Shown piece after piece: positions 43,376 through 52,505 of a stretch of DNA of 64,000 bases. The position numbers and the translations under genes were made by a program. The DNA lies in the NCBI RefSeq assembly GCF_023283895.1, contig NZ_JAKILB010000003.1:124001-188000 (forward strand), read 5' to 3'. Source of the DNA: Shewanella pneumatophori. GTDB lineage: Bacteria; Pseudomonadota; Gammaproteobacteria; Enterobacterales; Shewanellaceae. Within the stretch, counting starts at the first letter, position 1. Every line of letters starts with the position of its first letter. The notes below the pieces were generated by a model. That model saw only the letters and a list, made by a program, of their open reading frames with translations. It was not told the DNA's origin and did no database searches.

Positions 43376-43894
43376 ATGAAACTTACCACTGCATGTTTGC
43401 TTGCCATAAGCGCCCTATTAACCGCTCCAGCTAGCGCAGGAATTTTAGATCAACTTGGTCAAACGACCGACAGCAAAAAACAACAAACTGAACAAGGTGA
43501 GTCTTCTGATCTTGTTGGTAGTGTTATGTCGCAGCTAGGTTTAAGCCAAACTCAAGCTGAAGGTGGTTTAGGTAGCCTATTATCACTTGCACAAAGTTCT
43601 CTAGGCAGTAATGACTTTAGCTCAATTGCAGACTCTATTCCTGGTGTTGACGGACTACTAGGTGCAGTGCCAGAACTCGATGGTGACTCTGGCATGTCAG
43701 GACTGCTTTCAAAAGCTGGCGGTCTAGGGGAGTCACTACAAGGTGGTGCTATGGTTTATGATGCTTTCGAAAAGCTGGGGATCTCTAAAGAGCTAGCAGC
43801 GCCTATGATTGATATCGTCAAAGGCTATTTAGATACCAACGGCAGTGCAGGTACATCAGACATGCTAATGAAAGGTCTAAGCTCAATCCTATAG
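43376..43894 (+). CDS. Exported DUF2780-domain protein
   Basis: 172 aa with a signal peptide (MKLTTACLLAISALLTAPASA) and a Gly/Ser/Leu-rich mature part. The DUF2780 pattern is seen in VMSQLGLSQTQAEGGLGSLLSLA and VYDAFEKLGISKELAAPMIDIVKGYL. Such proteins are related in pattern to the VcgC/VcgE group of Vibrio and have no known role. GGATAG lies 6-7 nt before the ATG. Confidence 0.85.
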   Translation: MKLTTACLLAISALLTAPASAGILDQLGQTTDSKKQQTEQGESSDLVGSVMSQLGLSQTQAEGGLGSLLSLAQSSLGSNDFSSIADSIPGVDGLLGAVPELDGDSGMSGLLSKAGGLGESLQGGAMVYDAFEKLGISKELAAPMIDIVKGYLDTNGSAGTSDMLMKGLSSIL

Positions 43895-43985
43895 CTTTAA
43901 ACTTTGCAGTTGATAGTTAACAATACAAGGCCATTGCGAGCTCTGCTTCGATGGTCTTATATCTAAAACTCACAAATCACCTATA

Positions 43986-44265
43986 ATACCAATCAGTATA
44001 AGAATTTGATCTACTCAGAGCGGTTTTTGGCAAACTAATTCAAGACGAATAGCTGCAATAATGGTTATTCCCTTATCAAGCTATTCAACGTAGAAGTAGG
44101 CAGCCAAAAACGCTCCAGAATGGCGAGTTTTAGCGATTCTGATGCTGTGGCTCTTAATCAACAAGAAGGAGCTTGAACGTAGAGCAACGATGCTCTTCAC
44201 TCGTTGCCTTGCCTCAAAACCGCTAAACTCTCGCTGAGTGACTAAATGTTTATACTGATTGGTAT
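43986..44265. mobile_element. 280-bp MITE with 16-bp perfect terminal inverted repeats
   Basis: The left end ATACCAATCAGTATAA (43986-44001) is the exact reverse complement of the right end TTATACTGATTGGTAT (44250-44265). The interior has no transposase, only short frames. A further right-end-like fragment lies at 44339-44354 and a deleted copy at 14734-14788. This fits a non-autonomous element mobilised by a transposase elsewhere. A target-site duplication is not obvious. Confidence 0.8.
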
Positions 44266-44431
44266 AAACGCTACAGTGAAAAGCTCGCTCCACCAGCTGA
44301 AATTAATGTGCTTAAAAACACCCTCAGCCGCACAACATCTTATACTGATTGATACGTAGCGGAACTCTACTATCAAAAAATGCTCTAAATAGCATAGACA
44401 TCAATCAAGCTCACCGATTTAGGAGCCTTAT

Positions 44432-44902
44432 ATGCTGGCAAAACTAAAACAGTTTTTTGGTAACCCAGATACACCATTATCTGATGAAGAACGCGCAGAG
44501 CACTTAAACCTTGCTGCTGCGAGCTTGCTGATAGAAGTTGTGATGGCAGACGAAAGCATGTCGGAAAACGAGGCTAAATTACTCCCAACTTTGCTAACCA
44601 CTACACTAAACCTTGACGTTAGCGACGTTGAGAATTTAATAAACGACGCCAAAAAGTCACAGCAAAAGTCCACGTCTTTATACGAGTTTACCCAAGCAAT
44701 TAACGACAACTTCGATGTTGAACAAAAACAACAACTCATTTTAGCAATGTGGAAACTCGCCTACGCTGATGGACATCTTTGCCAATATGAAGACCAAATT
44801 ATTCGTCGTACTGCCGAGCTTTTTTACCTGCGCCACAGTGAGCTAATTCAAATGCGTAATATTGCAATGGAGCAGCAAAATAAAAAGCCACCCTTTGAAT
44901 AG
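44432..44902 (+). CDS. TerB-family protein
   Basis: 156 aa, all-helical. It shows the TerB pattern of two symmetric halves with acidic motifs (IEVVMADESMSENEAKLLPTLL and MWKLAYADGHLCQYEDQIIRRTAEL). TerB-like proteins bind divalent metal and occur in tellurite-resistance and stress systems, but stand-alone members have no settled role. No other ter gene lies nearby. AGGAG lies upstream of the ATG. Confidence 0.88.
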   Translation: MLAKLKQFFGNPDTPLSDEERAEHLNLAAASLLIEVVMADESMSENEAKLLPTLLTTTLNLDVSDVENLINDAKKSQQKSTSLYEFTQAINDNFDVEQKQQLILAMWKLAYADGHLCQYEDQIIRRTAELFYLRHSELIQMRNIAMEQQNKKPPFE

Positions 44903-45016
44903 AGTGGCAATTTAGGTTGAGCGGTAAAAAACTTATTCTAAGAGCAAGAATATTAAAACAAAGTCTCTATACTAAACCGAGTAAACTAGGCGCTCGTGTT
45001 AAGACTAACGTTAAGG

Positions 45017-45307
45017 TTAGTGGCAATTCGCACAACTATCATTGGCCGAGGCTTCTTCATGTACTACATGACAGTCACTACAAGTAATAATTCCATCATG
45101 CTGAGTATGCATTTCGCCTTCTAATTCTTTCAAAGAACCATGACAGGTAATGCATGCCTCATTTTCAAAAGCCATATCTGACGATGGGGCACCATCAGCA
45201 TGACAAGACTCACATCCAGCCATTTCAGTATGAGTATCTGCAACAGATGCGGCTGTCGCGGCGGCAGAAAAGCTTAATAAAACAGTTAGACCTAAAACTT
45301 TAAGCAT
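45017..45307 (-). CDS. cctA: Small periplasmic tetraheme cytochrome c (CctA/STC-like)
   Basis: 96 aa with a signal peptide (MLKVLGLTVLLSFSAAATAA) and four CxxCH sites (CESCH, CITCH, CSDCH, CANCH). The layout resembles Shewanella STC/CctA (MAGCESCHADGAPSSD, then HDGIITCSDCHVVHE), an abundant periplasmic electron shuttle between CymA and terminal reductases. Here it is the last gene of a minus-strand operon with NrfB-, NrfC- and NrfD-like proteins, unlike the stand-alone cctA of S. oneidensis. It may therefore be a dedicated paralogue. Confidence 0.85.
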   Translation of the reverse strand: MLKVLGLTVLLSFSAAATAASVADTHTEMAGCESCHADGAPSSDMAFENEACITCHGSLKELEGEMHTQHDGIITCSDCHVVHEEASANDSCANCH

Positions 45308-45328
45308 TGTTAAACCCTCATTTAATAG

Positions 45329-46270
45329 TTATGCAATCGTCATTTGACCTGTATAGAGAATAAAATTACGTAGCAACAACACTCCCACTAAGCTGCAGCT
45401 CGCTGTAACCGCCACGTATGAGAACTTGCGCTTGGCTGACGCCTTCATAAACAGGTTGAATGCAAGTGGCATACTTAAACCTACCACTACCACTCCAGCC
45501 CAGAAGATCCATCCCCAGAAACCTTCGCCAATTGCAGCTAATGCAGCCACCTGACTTTGACCTCCAGTTAAAATAAGCCCCGCGAAGAAAGTGAATAACA
45601 GCACGATCTCCAGCAAAATAATTGGGATCTCAATATTGTGGATAAAATGCACTTCCTTACCATCAGGATTACCATTTAATAACACACCACCTAATAAGGT
45701 TCCCGCAGCTCCAGAAGATAGACCTGAAATCAAGAATAATAACGGTAACACCGGGTTATTCAGCATTGGATACGTAGTCAATGCTGATAATAGGAAGCCC
45801 GTATAAGCACCTAAAGACAGTGCGAGCATAACGAGTAGGCCTGTAATCGTAGCTTCATGCTTAGCTATCGCATTAAAGATTTTACTCACAATAGGCCAGC
45901 GGCCATTACACCAGTTGAGCACAGGGGTTTTGAACACGCATGCTAACCAAGCAAAAAGTGCAACTTGATAAACCATCAATACTGCAACACCAACAGACAT
46001 CACCGATGTTGGGTTATAAAACACCAATATTTTCCAAAAATCGAATGGCTTAGTAAGATCTATTACTAAAATACCAAGACCAGCAAATACCGCTAAAGGT
46101 GCAATCAAGCAGGCAGCCTGCACAAATCCAGATTTATAGGCATCGCGGCCTAACTTAAAATGTTTAAGCAGTACTGCAAAACAGATAGCGCCTGCAGAGA
46201 TACCAGCAAGAAATAGATAGATAGCAATAGGCCAAGGCCAAACTAAACTGTCAAAATGGAATGGACTCAT
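45329..46270 (-). CDS. NrfD-like membrane quinol oxidoreductase subunit
   Basis: 313 aa with eight or more membrane segments (HFDSLVWPWPIAIYLFLAGISAGAI is the family opening). The NrfD/PsrC family oxidises menaquinol in the inner membrane and passes electrons to the partner iron-sulfur protein. Start codon ATG overlaps the upstream nrfC-like stop by 4 bp, showing translational coupling. No NrfA-type pentaheme nitrite reductase is in the window, so the terminal acceptor is unknown. Confidence 0.9.
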   Translation of the reverse strand: MSPFHFDSLVWPWPIAIYLFLAGISAGAICFAVLLKHFKLGRDAYKSGFVQAACLIAPLAVFAGLGILVIDLTKPFDFWKILVFYNPTSVMSVGVAVLMVYQVALFAWLACVFKTPVLNWCNGRWPIVSKIFNAIAKHEATITGLLVMLALSLGAYTGFLLSALTTYPMLNNPVLPLLFLISGLSSGAAGTLLGGVLLNGNPDGKEVHFIHNIEIPIILLEIVLLFTFFAGLILTGGQSQVAALAAIGEGFWGWIFWAGVVVVGLSMPLAFNLFMKASAKRKFSYVAVTASCSLVGVLLLRNFILYTGQMTIA

Positions 46271-46950
46271 AGATTTATCTCCCCACCTTTAGCTGCGATA
46301 CGGAACACTTTCGGTCTAGTACCCAAGTCTGTTTTAGTTCTATAGCTTGGAGCAGACTTTAAAACTTGAACAACTTGCGACTCGGGGTCACTAATGTCTC
46401 CAAAAGTTAATGCCTTCGTTGGGCAAGCATCGACGCAAGCAGGTAGTAGGCCTTCTTTAAGACGAGTTTCTTTACAGAAATCACACTTATCGGCTGCTTT
46501 GGTCACAGGGTGAATAAATCGAATTTGATAAGGACAAGCGGCGATACAGTACTGACATCCAACACACTTCCACTCATCTACACATACAATACCTGTTTTG
46601 GGATCTTTGTAAGCTGCACCAGTAGGGCATACCTTAACGCAAGGAGTGTCATCACACTGCTGGCAAGATTTTCGAGTGAAACGAAAATACTGATCAGGAT
46701 ACTCACCAAAGGGGCCTTCTCGTTCAATTTCAAGACGACTAACGCCTTCAGGAACCTGATTAACTTCACGACAAGCGATAGAGCAAGCATCACAACCTAT
46801 ACATTTTGTTTCATCGTGAACCAGGGCATATTTACAGGATTGTTCTACTTTAGATCCCGCTTGATCTTTTGCAGTCGCAATAGTAAAGCCAGAAGCTCCT
46901 ACAACAGCAGCACAAGCGCCTTTTAAAAATAATCTTCTAGAGTTAGACAT
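46267..46950 (-). CDS. NrfC-like periplasmic iron-sulfur protein (Tat exported)
   Basis: 227 aa. It has a perfect Tat motif SRRLFLKG, then four 4Fe-4S cluster motifs in ferredoxin order: CIGCDACSIAC, CQQCDDTPCVKVC, CVGCQYCIAAC and CDFCKETRLKEGLLPACVDAC. It transfers electrons from the NrfD-like quinol oxidase to periplasmic cytochromes. The gene is flanked by the pentaheme gene upstream (14-bp gap) and by the NrfD gene downstream (4-bp overlap). The set is an NrfBCD-type module without NrfA. Confidence 0.92.
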   Translation of the reverse strand: MSNSRRLFLKGACAAVVGASGFTIATAKDQAGSKVEQSCKYALVHDETKCIGCDACSIACREVNQVPEGVSRLEIEREGPFGEYPDQYFRFTRKSCQQCDDTPCVKVCPTGAAYKDPKTGIVCVDEWKCVGCQYCIAACPYQIRFIHPVTKAADKCDFCKETRLKEGLLPACVDACPTKALTFGDISDPESQVVQVLKSAPSYRTKTDLGTRPKVFRIAAKGGEINL

Positions 46951-46964
46951 ATTTAATTCCCCAA

Positions 46965-47435
46965 TTACTTAGCCACATGGCAACTGCTGCATAACTCACT
47001 GCGCTCTTTCTCAGAAACCCCAACTATTGGGTCTTTATTAGGGTGCAATAAATGGCAACTAGCACAATTCACTTTATTTGAGTGAACATCATGGCTCCAA
47101 TCATCTTGTGCTAAAACGTCATGGTCGTGACAAGCTAAACAACGCTGAGTTTGCGTATTTGCATCTGCAGCAGACTTTTCACCAAATCCCACTAAGTTTG
47201 AGGCTTTTCTTGGGTGTCCCTCTTTCTCACCATGGCAATCCTGACAGCTGATATCCAAAGCATTGTTGGCGTGAACGCCTTGCATTACTCCATTGCGCTT
47301 GTGGCACATAATGCATTGTTTGTTTTCATTAATTTTAAATTCTGCTGCGATCGCCTGGATAGAAACGGTTGATGCTGCAACTACGAGAAGAATGCTCATT
47401 AACACTGGAGCTGAATATTTGAATAGTCTGGACAT
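46965..47435 (-). CDS. NrfB-like periplasmic pentaheme cytochrome c
   Basis: 156 aa. A signal peptide ends near SIQAIAA. Five CxxCH motifs are present: CIMCH, CQDCH, CLACH, CASCH and CSSCH. The spacing and size resemble NrfB, the pentaheme carrier between NrfCD and nitrite reductase. The Cys/His-rich tail ends CSSCHVAK. It is 83 bp downstream of the DUF2726-like gene and 14 bp upstream of nrfC. Confidence 0.88.
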   Translation of the reverse strand: MSRLFKYSAPVLMSILLVVAASTVSIQAIAAEFKINENKQCIMCHKRNGVMQGVHANNALDISCQDCHGEKEGHPRKASNLVGFGEKSAADANTQTQRCLACHDHDVLAQDDWSHDVHSNKVNCASCHLLHPNKDPIVGVSEKERSELCSSCHVAK

Positions 47436-47518
47436 GAAGCGTCCTCACATTACTAAGTGATAAAATAAAAGAGAGCTGGAATTTGGGTGCTGATATTTAA
47501 ATATCAGCACCGGTGAAA

Positions 47519-48010
47519 CTATGCGACTAGAGAGTTTTTAATCAAATTAACATCGCAATCATTCTTAGCAAGGTGGAGGACTTTAACGCCCATCTTTGCC
47601 AGTGTTGCATCGATAAAACGATTATTCTCGTCTGAGTTATGCTGAGGGTCAGTGATAACGAGTTTGACTGCTGACGATTGATTATCCACTAATACATAGT
47701 CAAGATGGCAGGCTTGTAAGTAACTATGAGCATCTTGCTCTTTATCATCTTTATCAACATCGCAAAGACTATCTAATGTTGTACCATAAAGAACATTATA
47801 TTTGTCCTTAGCCAAAGTATTTAACTTATTTACGAAGCTAATAGGTTGATTGGTTAGCGTGTTAGCTTTTAATTTAATACTTGAATTAACGAACTCATTT
47901 CCTTTGAAAAACTTTATACATGTCATTGTAAATGTCACTAAAACAAATGGAACAACAAGAAACAATACAAAATACATGAAAGCATAACTAAAAATTACAG
48001 ATGCACTCAT
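47519..48010 (-). CDS. Membrane-anchored DUF2726-like protein, first gene of the electron-transfer operon
   Basis: 163 aa from the ATG at 48010 with a strong GGAGGT 6 nt upstream; the frame extends to TTG four codons earlier. The N-terminal 35 residues are one or two hydrophobic helices (SYAFMYFVLFLVVPFVLVTF). The soluble part shows the DUF2726 pattern (HLDYVLVDNQSSAVKLVITDPQ ... LAKMGVKVLHL), a nuclease-like fold. The usual catalytic Glu in IEL appears replaced (VITDPQ), so enzymatic activity is doubtful. It is the leader gene behind the FNR box and before nrfB. Its job in a cytochrome operon is unknown. Confidence 0.7.
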   Translation of the reverse strand: MSASVIFSYAFMYFVLFLVVPFVLVTFTMTCIKFFKGNEFVNSSIKLKANTLTNQPISFVNKLNTLAKDKYNVLYGTTLDSLCDVDKDDKEQDAHSYLQACHLDYVLVDNQSSAVKLVITDPQHNSDENNRFIDATLAKMGVKVLHLAKNDCDVNLIKNSLVA

Positions 48011-48091
48011 AACGACCTCCAAACTTACACTTCATTTATTTAAACTATATTTAACGCACATCCAGTATTGTTACTTAGATACATCCAAACA

Positions 48092-48105
48092 TTGATTCAA
48101 ATCAA
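48092..48105. promoter_or_regulatory. FNR/EtrA box upstream of the cytochrome operon
   Basis: TTGATTCAAATCAA is a perfect match to the FNR/EtrA consensus TTGAT-N4-ATCAA, 82-95 bp before the operon start at 48010. It predicts induction without oxygen. Confidence 0.88.
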
Positions 48106-48188
48106 TTATTACCATACAACCAGATTATTAATCACTAAAACTAAAAGACTCTCTAATTAATAAAATCAATAATCTAAAAATACAAAAA

Positions 48189-48206
48189 TGGAATGTCTAA
48201 ATTCCA
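48189..48206. promoter_or_regulatory. Dyad TGGAAT-N6-ATTCCA upstream of the cytochrome operon
   Basis: A perfect 6-bp inverted repeat, then AAAA. Its half-sites TGGAAT and TTCCAAAA are the same as those of the dddY/ardA motif, but the spacer is 4 bp longer. It lies 179 bp before the operon and 350 bp before the divergent LysR gene. It could be a LysR site. Confidence 0.5.
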
Positions 48207-48555
48207 AAATTTAATTTAATGAAAATCTTAAACGCTTTGAGCAATTACAAGAAACAGATCAAAACATACAGTTCCCGAGCAAAAAACAACACATCCGAAG
48301 CATTTTTAACCAAAAATACACAAAATGTAGCTTTTTGACACCAAATAAATTCCTTTGGAGGTAAGCCTAATAACTAAGCTACATGTGTCGTAGATAAAGA
48401 GGTATGTCCAATTTACATATTCTATATTTAATATGAGAATAACTTATTAAGTGACCTACGCATCAATTTTAAAAAGCAATTGAAATAAACTAGTATAAAA
48501 AATTACAAATTGGTTATTATCGAATTTGATACTTACCACTTAAGAGGTATTTAAT

Positions 48556-49521
48556 ATGAGAGATATAAGTTTTAGCGACCTAGATTTATTAAGCATTAAT
48601 ATTCTAGTCAATTTATATGAGAATAAGTCTGCAACTTTTGTCTCCCATAAGCTTAATGTTCCTGCTCCCAAAATTAGTCGTTGCTTAAAACACGCAAGAG
48701 AAGTCTTTGGTAATGAGCTTTTCATTAGAAAGAAACATGGTTTAGTGCCAAATGAATTTGCTAGTCAGATATACCCTATCGCTAAAGAAATCATAGAGTG
48801 CTCGAAGAATTTGCAGAAATTAAATGGTATGCATGAGCTCAATCCTACACATCATTTCGAGATGGCTGCCCCAGATTTAATTTCGTATCCTTTCCCCAAG
48901 GTTTTACTCAATGCAATCAAAAATGCAGGTAAAGACATCAGCTTTAACATCTCATCTTGGACAAAGCACTCTATCCACGACATTATCAGCGGAGAAGTCG
49001 ACTTAGGGCTTTGCTGCAGTAAAATGCTCGATAGCATCAAAGATACTGATGACTCTCTTAATGCCATCCCATTAAAAAAGCTCAATAAAATATTTTTAGT
49101 TTGTCAGAATGATCATCCTATTTTAAAGGAAGACATCAACCTAGAATCTATTGCTAAGTACCCGTTTATTAATAGCAATATTGGCCAAAGTGAGCTAGAA
49201 CCTAGCCCTTTCCAAGAGTATTGCCAAACACAACATATAAAACTAACTACTGAAATGAACCTAACTGGATTAACGGGTTTATTCGAATACCTACGATCTA
49301 GCCAAGGAATAGCTTTACTGCCATATAGCTCTATTTTCACCATGATAAATAATAGTCAAGATTTACATGTTTGCCGCCTTTCAGATGTAGAGTCAGAGCG
49401 TCTATATATGCAGGTTAAAGAACCAAACCTATATCTGGTTTATAGTGATAACAATAAAGATCCAAATCTTCGCTGGTTGTCTTCTGAGGTAAGGGATTTA
49501 GTTGAGTTATTTCTACATTAA
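48556..49521 (+). CDS. LysR-family regulator divergent from the cytochrome operon
   Basis: 321 aa. N-terminus SFSDLDLLSINILVNLYENKSATFVSHKLNVPAPKISRCLKHAREVFGNELFIRKKHGLVPNEFA. The effector domain follows from about residue 95. It is AT-rich compared with neighbours. It is divergent from the NrfBCD operon with 545 bp between them, and is the likely regulator. Residues 35-80 are clearly related to the LysR at 49575 (REV-x3-ELFIR-x2-GL/V-x2-N and YPIAK in both), so the pair arose by duplication. Confidence 0.87.
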   Translation: MRDISFSDLDLLSINILVNLYENKSATFVSHKLNVPAPKISRCLKHAREVFGNELFIRKKHGLVPNEFASQIYPIAKEIIECSKNLQKLNGMHELNPTHHFEMAAPDLISYPFPKVLLNAIKNAGKDISFNISSWTKHSIHDIISGEVDLGLCCSKMLDSIKDTDDSLNAIPLKKLNKIFLVCQNDHPILKEDINLESIAKYPFINSNIGQSELEPSPFQEYCQTQHIKLTTEMNLTGLTGLFEYLRSSQGIALLPYSSIFTMINNSQDLHVCRLSDVESERLYMQVKEPNLYLVYSDNNKDPNLRWLSSEVRDLVELFLH

Positions 49522-49540
49522 TAAATGGAAAAGCAATAAA

Positions 49541-49566
49541 AAAAAGAGTGTGTTAACACTCTTTTT
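49541..49566. terminator. Bidirectional terminator between the two LysR genes
   Basis: An 11-bp perfect stem AAAAAGAGTGT / ACACTCTTTTT with loop GTTA, between convergent genes. Confidence 0.9.
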
Positions 49567-49574
49567 AGGTCAGT

Positions 49575-50555
49575 TTATTTGCAAAGATGAATTTGTTTAT
49601 TCTGCTCATACAGCTCTTGAGCAATAGCTAATTTTTCAGCCAATAACTTAGATAATGACTTCGAAAAGTCATCTTCATGGGTCTGATGGTATTGCAAAAA
49701 GTAGTCGTATTTAGTTGAGTTACCATCAGGAAAAAGAGTGTTCTCATAGAAACTTGTTACATCTATATAGTCGATATCAGTGCGGCTATTGAAATACAAA
49801 TACGAGAATATAGAAGCCGTCCAGCAGATATCATCACTCTTTGCAACGTGATTTAGTGCCATAGCTAAACTCGTCGTTTTAAAACTAACTTTCATATCTA
49901 AAGCATGCTCTTTTGCATAGGTTTCACACCAGTGCTCACTCAGCCCGACCTTAGAATAGTTGATGAAAACCAGTTTATTTTCGAGTAGCCCTTTTAAAGT
50001 CAAATCTTGTTCAAAAAATTGATGGCCTTTTTTAGCGGCTAAGAAATAATAACGGACATCACCAATTTTGACATTTTTTACTGATTCAGAAGGTTTTGAG
50101 TTAACAGTAATCGCGTAATCAATCTTACCTTGTGCCAGTAACTCTTGAACATTATCACTCCAAGGTTGGATACTTACTGACATGTTAATGCCTTGCTGCT
50201 CACATACCTCGGTAATTGAATCAACCAAAAATCCAGCTAAATGCTCTTGTGCTGCAATGACCAGCTGATTTTTTTCTGGTAAGTATTTAGTGACCTCTGC
50301 CATAGCTTCGTAACCTTGAACAATATTTTTCGCTATGGGGTACAACTTATCAGCCATGACATTAGGCTCTACGCCATATTGCCGTCTGATAAATAGTTCG
50401 TCCTGAATAACTTCCCGTATAGTGCTCAACGCACGACTGACCTTAGGCTGTGTGGTATCAAGTTTCTTTGCGACAACCGAGCCGTTTTTAAACTCAACCA
50501 AACCAACAAAAACTTTAAGGGTAAAGTAATCTAACTTAGAAAGTTCTTTGCGCAT
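49575..50555 (-). CDS. LysR-family regulator, paralogue of the one at 48556
   Basis: 326 aa from the ATG at 50555; the frame extends 27 codons upstream without homology. N-terminus LSKLDYFTLKVFVGLVEFKNGSVVAKKLDTTQPKVSRALSTIREVIQDELFIRRQYG. The effector domain is about 95-300. It converges with the 48556 gene across a shared terminator, and is divergent from menD (240 bp). It could act on the cytochrome operon, on men genes, or elsewhere. Confidence 0.86.
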   Translation of the reverse strand: MRKELSKLDYFTLKVFVGLVEFKNGSVVAKKLDTTQPKVSRALSTIREVIQDELFIRRQYGVEPNVMADKLYPIAKNIVQGYEAMAEVTKYLPEKNQLVIAAQEHLAGFLVDSITEVCEQQGINMSVSIQPWSDNVQELLAQGKIDYAITVNSKPSESVKNVKIGDVRYYFLAAKKGHQFFEQDLTLKGLLENKLVFINYSKVGLSEHWCETYAKEHALDMKVSFKTTSLAMALNHVAKSDDICWTASIFSYLYFNSRTDIDYIDVTSFYENTLFPDGNSTKYDYFLQYHQTHEDDFSKSLSKLLAEKLAIAQELYEQNKQIHLCK

Positions 50556-50795
50556 CCGTGTACTGCCTACAATCTGTCTAGTTCTTATATATTGTATACA
50601 CAGTATAACACTGAAAAGTATACATTTTTGCCACACAAATCACACCTATACCCATTAATAGGTATTAAGTTGAAAAATCTAATCTTGTTTCTTTTGCTCG
50701 AGTGCTTTCAGCCTATGAATAAAACTCTAGAGTGATCATACTCCTTTAGCTTAAAGCAAGTTAAACTAAGGCTATCAATGATATGGTAATGATTT

Positions 50796-52505
50796 ATGCA
50801 AACTGAAAATACAGCTGAACTCAACCTGCTTTGGGGCTCATTAATTTTAGAAGAACTGGCTCGCTTAGGAATAAAGCACGTCTGTATGGCACCAGGCTCT
50901 CGCTCAACCCCACTGACTTTAGCCGCAGCAAAACAAACTAAGCTTAGTCAGCATCTGCATTTTGACGAGCGTGGACTCGGCTTTATGGCACTTGGATTAG
51001 CCAAAGCAAGCCAAGCTCCTGTGGCCATTATCACTACATCGGGTACAGCTGTAGCCAATCTTTACCCAGCCATCATTGAAGCATGGTTAACCCATGTACC
51101 ATTAATTGTATTATCTGGTGATAGACCACCTGAGCTAATTGATTGCGGCGCCAACCAGGCGATTATCCAACCAGCAATTTTTGCGCAATATGCCAAACAA
51201 ATAAACTTACCCACGCCGGATATTAATATCGCACCTCAGGCGTTATTAAGCTTGTTAGATGATGCGGTGTGCAATCAGGTTCAACCTGTGCATATCAACT
51301 GTATGTATCGTGAGCCGCTGTATCCAAACGAACCTATCGCCGACTTTTCTCGCTACCTAGCACCAATTGCAAACTGGCAACAACAAGCTGCGCCTTACAA
51401 TCAATTTGCCTCAATGGATACCGGCATTATGCCAACGGCTGATGCGCTTGCTCGCTTTGTGCATGGTAAAGGGGTAATTGTCGCAGCAACGCTTGCACCA
51501 GAGCAGCAAAGTAGTGAGCTGATCCAGCTGGCCCAAAAACTAGGTTGGCCGATTGTCACAGATGCTCAGTCGCAGCTTCGCCAGCATCCAGGTGCTATTG
51601 GCAACATAGACCAACTCTTGCAGCAACCGAAAGCTAAAGCGCTACTAGCCCAAGCAGAAAAGGTGATCGTGTTTGGCGGACGTATTCTATCAAAGCGCTT
51701 AATCAACTACTTGAGTGAGCAGAACTGGAAAGATTACTGGCAAGTATTACCACAGCAACAGAGACTAGACCCAAGCCATAAGCCAAAACAAGTATGGCTA
51801 GCACCCGCACATAAATTTGCAGCTCTGTCATGGCCAAGATCATCGCAAGCGAATTGGGCACTCAATCTAGTGCAGTTTAATGATGAGTTAGAAACCCTAT
51901 ACCAACAGCAAATTGATAATGCAGAGTTTGGTGAGGCGCAAACAATTAGAGCCATTGCTAAACGCCAAAGCGACAATCACCAGCTATTTATTGGTAATAG
52001 TTTACCTGTAAGGCTTTACGATATGTTTGCCCCAATCACACCATCAAGTGCAAGCGTGTTTACCAACCGTGGGGCATCGGGCATCGACGGCCTACTTGCA
52101 ACGGCTTGTGGTGTAGCAGTGGCTGAGGCAAAACCAACAACCCTGATTATTGGTGATATCTCGGCCTTACACGACCTAAACTCACTTGCGATAGCACGCA
52201 GTGTCACTAGCCCACTGGTGATTGTTATTCTCAATAATGATGGCGGCAATATCTTTAACTTGTTACCAGTACCTAACGAGCAGCTCCGCACAGACTACTA
52301 TCGTTTGTCTCACGGACTTGAATTTGGCTTTGGTGCTGCCATGTTTGGCCTCGCTTATAATCAAGTCGACTCGATAGATGACTTTATTGAGTCCTACGAA
52401 TATGCGATGACTTATGCTGGCCCATCGGTCATTGAGGTCACTGTTAGCCAAAATCAGGCTAGTGACCAGATAGCCCAAATAGCTAGCTGGGTAAAGCAGC
52501 ACTAA
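50796..52505 (+). CDS. menD: SEPHCHC synthase MenD
   Basis: 569 aa thiamine-diphosphate enzyme of menaquinone synthesis. It joins isochorismate and 2-oxoglutarate-derived succinic semialdehyde. Landmarks are the opening [31 protein letters not shown], the substrate site [11 protein letters not shown] and the ThDP motif [15 protein letters not shown] ... NNDGGNIF. First gene of menDHCE. Its stop and the menH start share a base (TAATG), so they are translationally coupled. Menaquinone carries electrons in the anaerobic respiratory routes encoded elsewhere in the window. Confidence 0.97.
   Translation: MQTENTAELNLLWGSLILEELARLGIKHVCMAPGSRSTPLTLAAAKQTKLSQHLHFDERGLGFMALGLAKASQAPVAIITTSGTAVANLYPAIIEAWLTHVPLIVLSGDRPPELIDCGANQAIIQPAIFAQYAKQINLPTPDINIAPQALLSLLDDAVCNQVQPVHINCMYREPLYPNEPIADFSRYLAPIANWQQQAAPYNQFASMDTGIMPTADALARFVHGKGVIVAATLAPEQQSSELIQLAQKLGWPIVTDAQSQLRQHPGAIGNIDQLLQQPKAKALLAQAEKVIVFGGRILSKRLINYLSEQNWKDYWQVLPQQQRLDPSHKPKQVWLAPAHKFAALSWPRSSQANWALNLVQFNDELETLYQQQIDNAEFGEAQTIRAIAKRQSDNHQLFIGNSLPVRLYDMFAPITPSSASVFTNRGASGIDGLLATACGVAVAEAKPTTLIIGDISALHDLNSLAIARSVTSPLVIVILNNDGGNIFNLLPVPNEQLRTDYYRLSHGLEFGFGAAMFGLAYNQVDSIDDFIESYEYAMTYAGPSVIEVTVSQNQASDQIAQIASWVKQH

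Noticed and set aside
45001..45021. Terminator at the end of the cctA operon (ACTAAC/GTTAGT)
   Set aside because: The dyad overlaps the stop codon and has no U-run on the minus strand.
46510..46926. Plus-strand frame opposite the nrfC-like gene
   Set aside because: Mirror of a cysteine-rich ferredoxin. Its translation is low-complexity with no motif.
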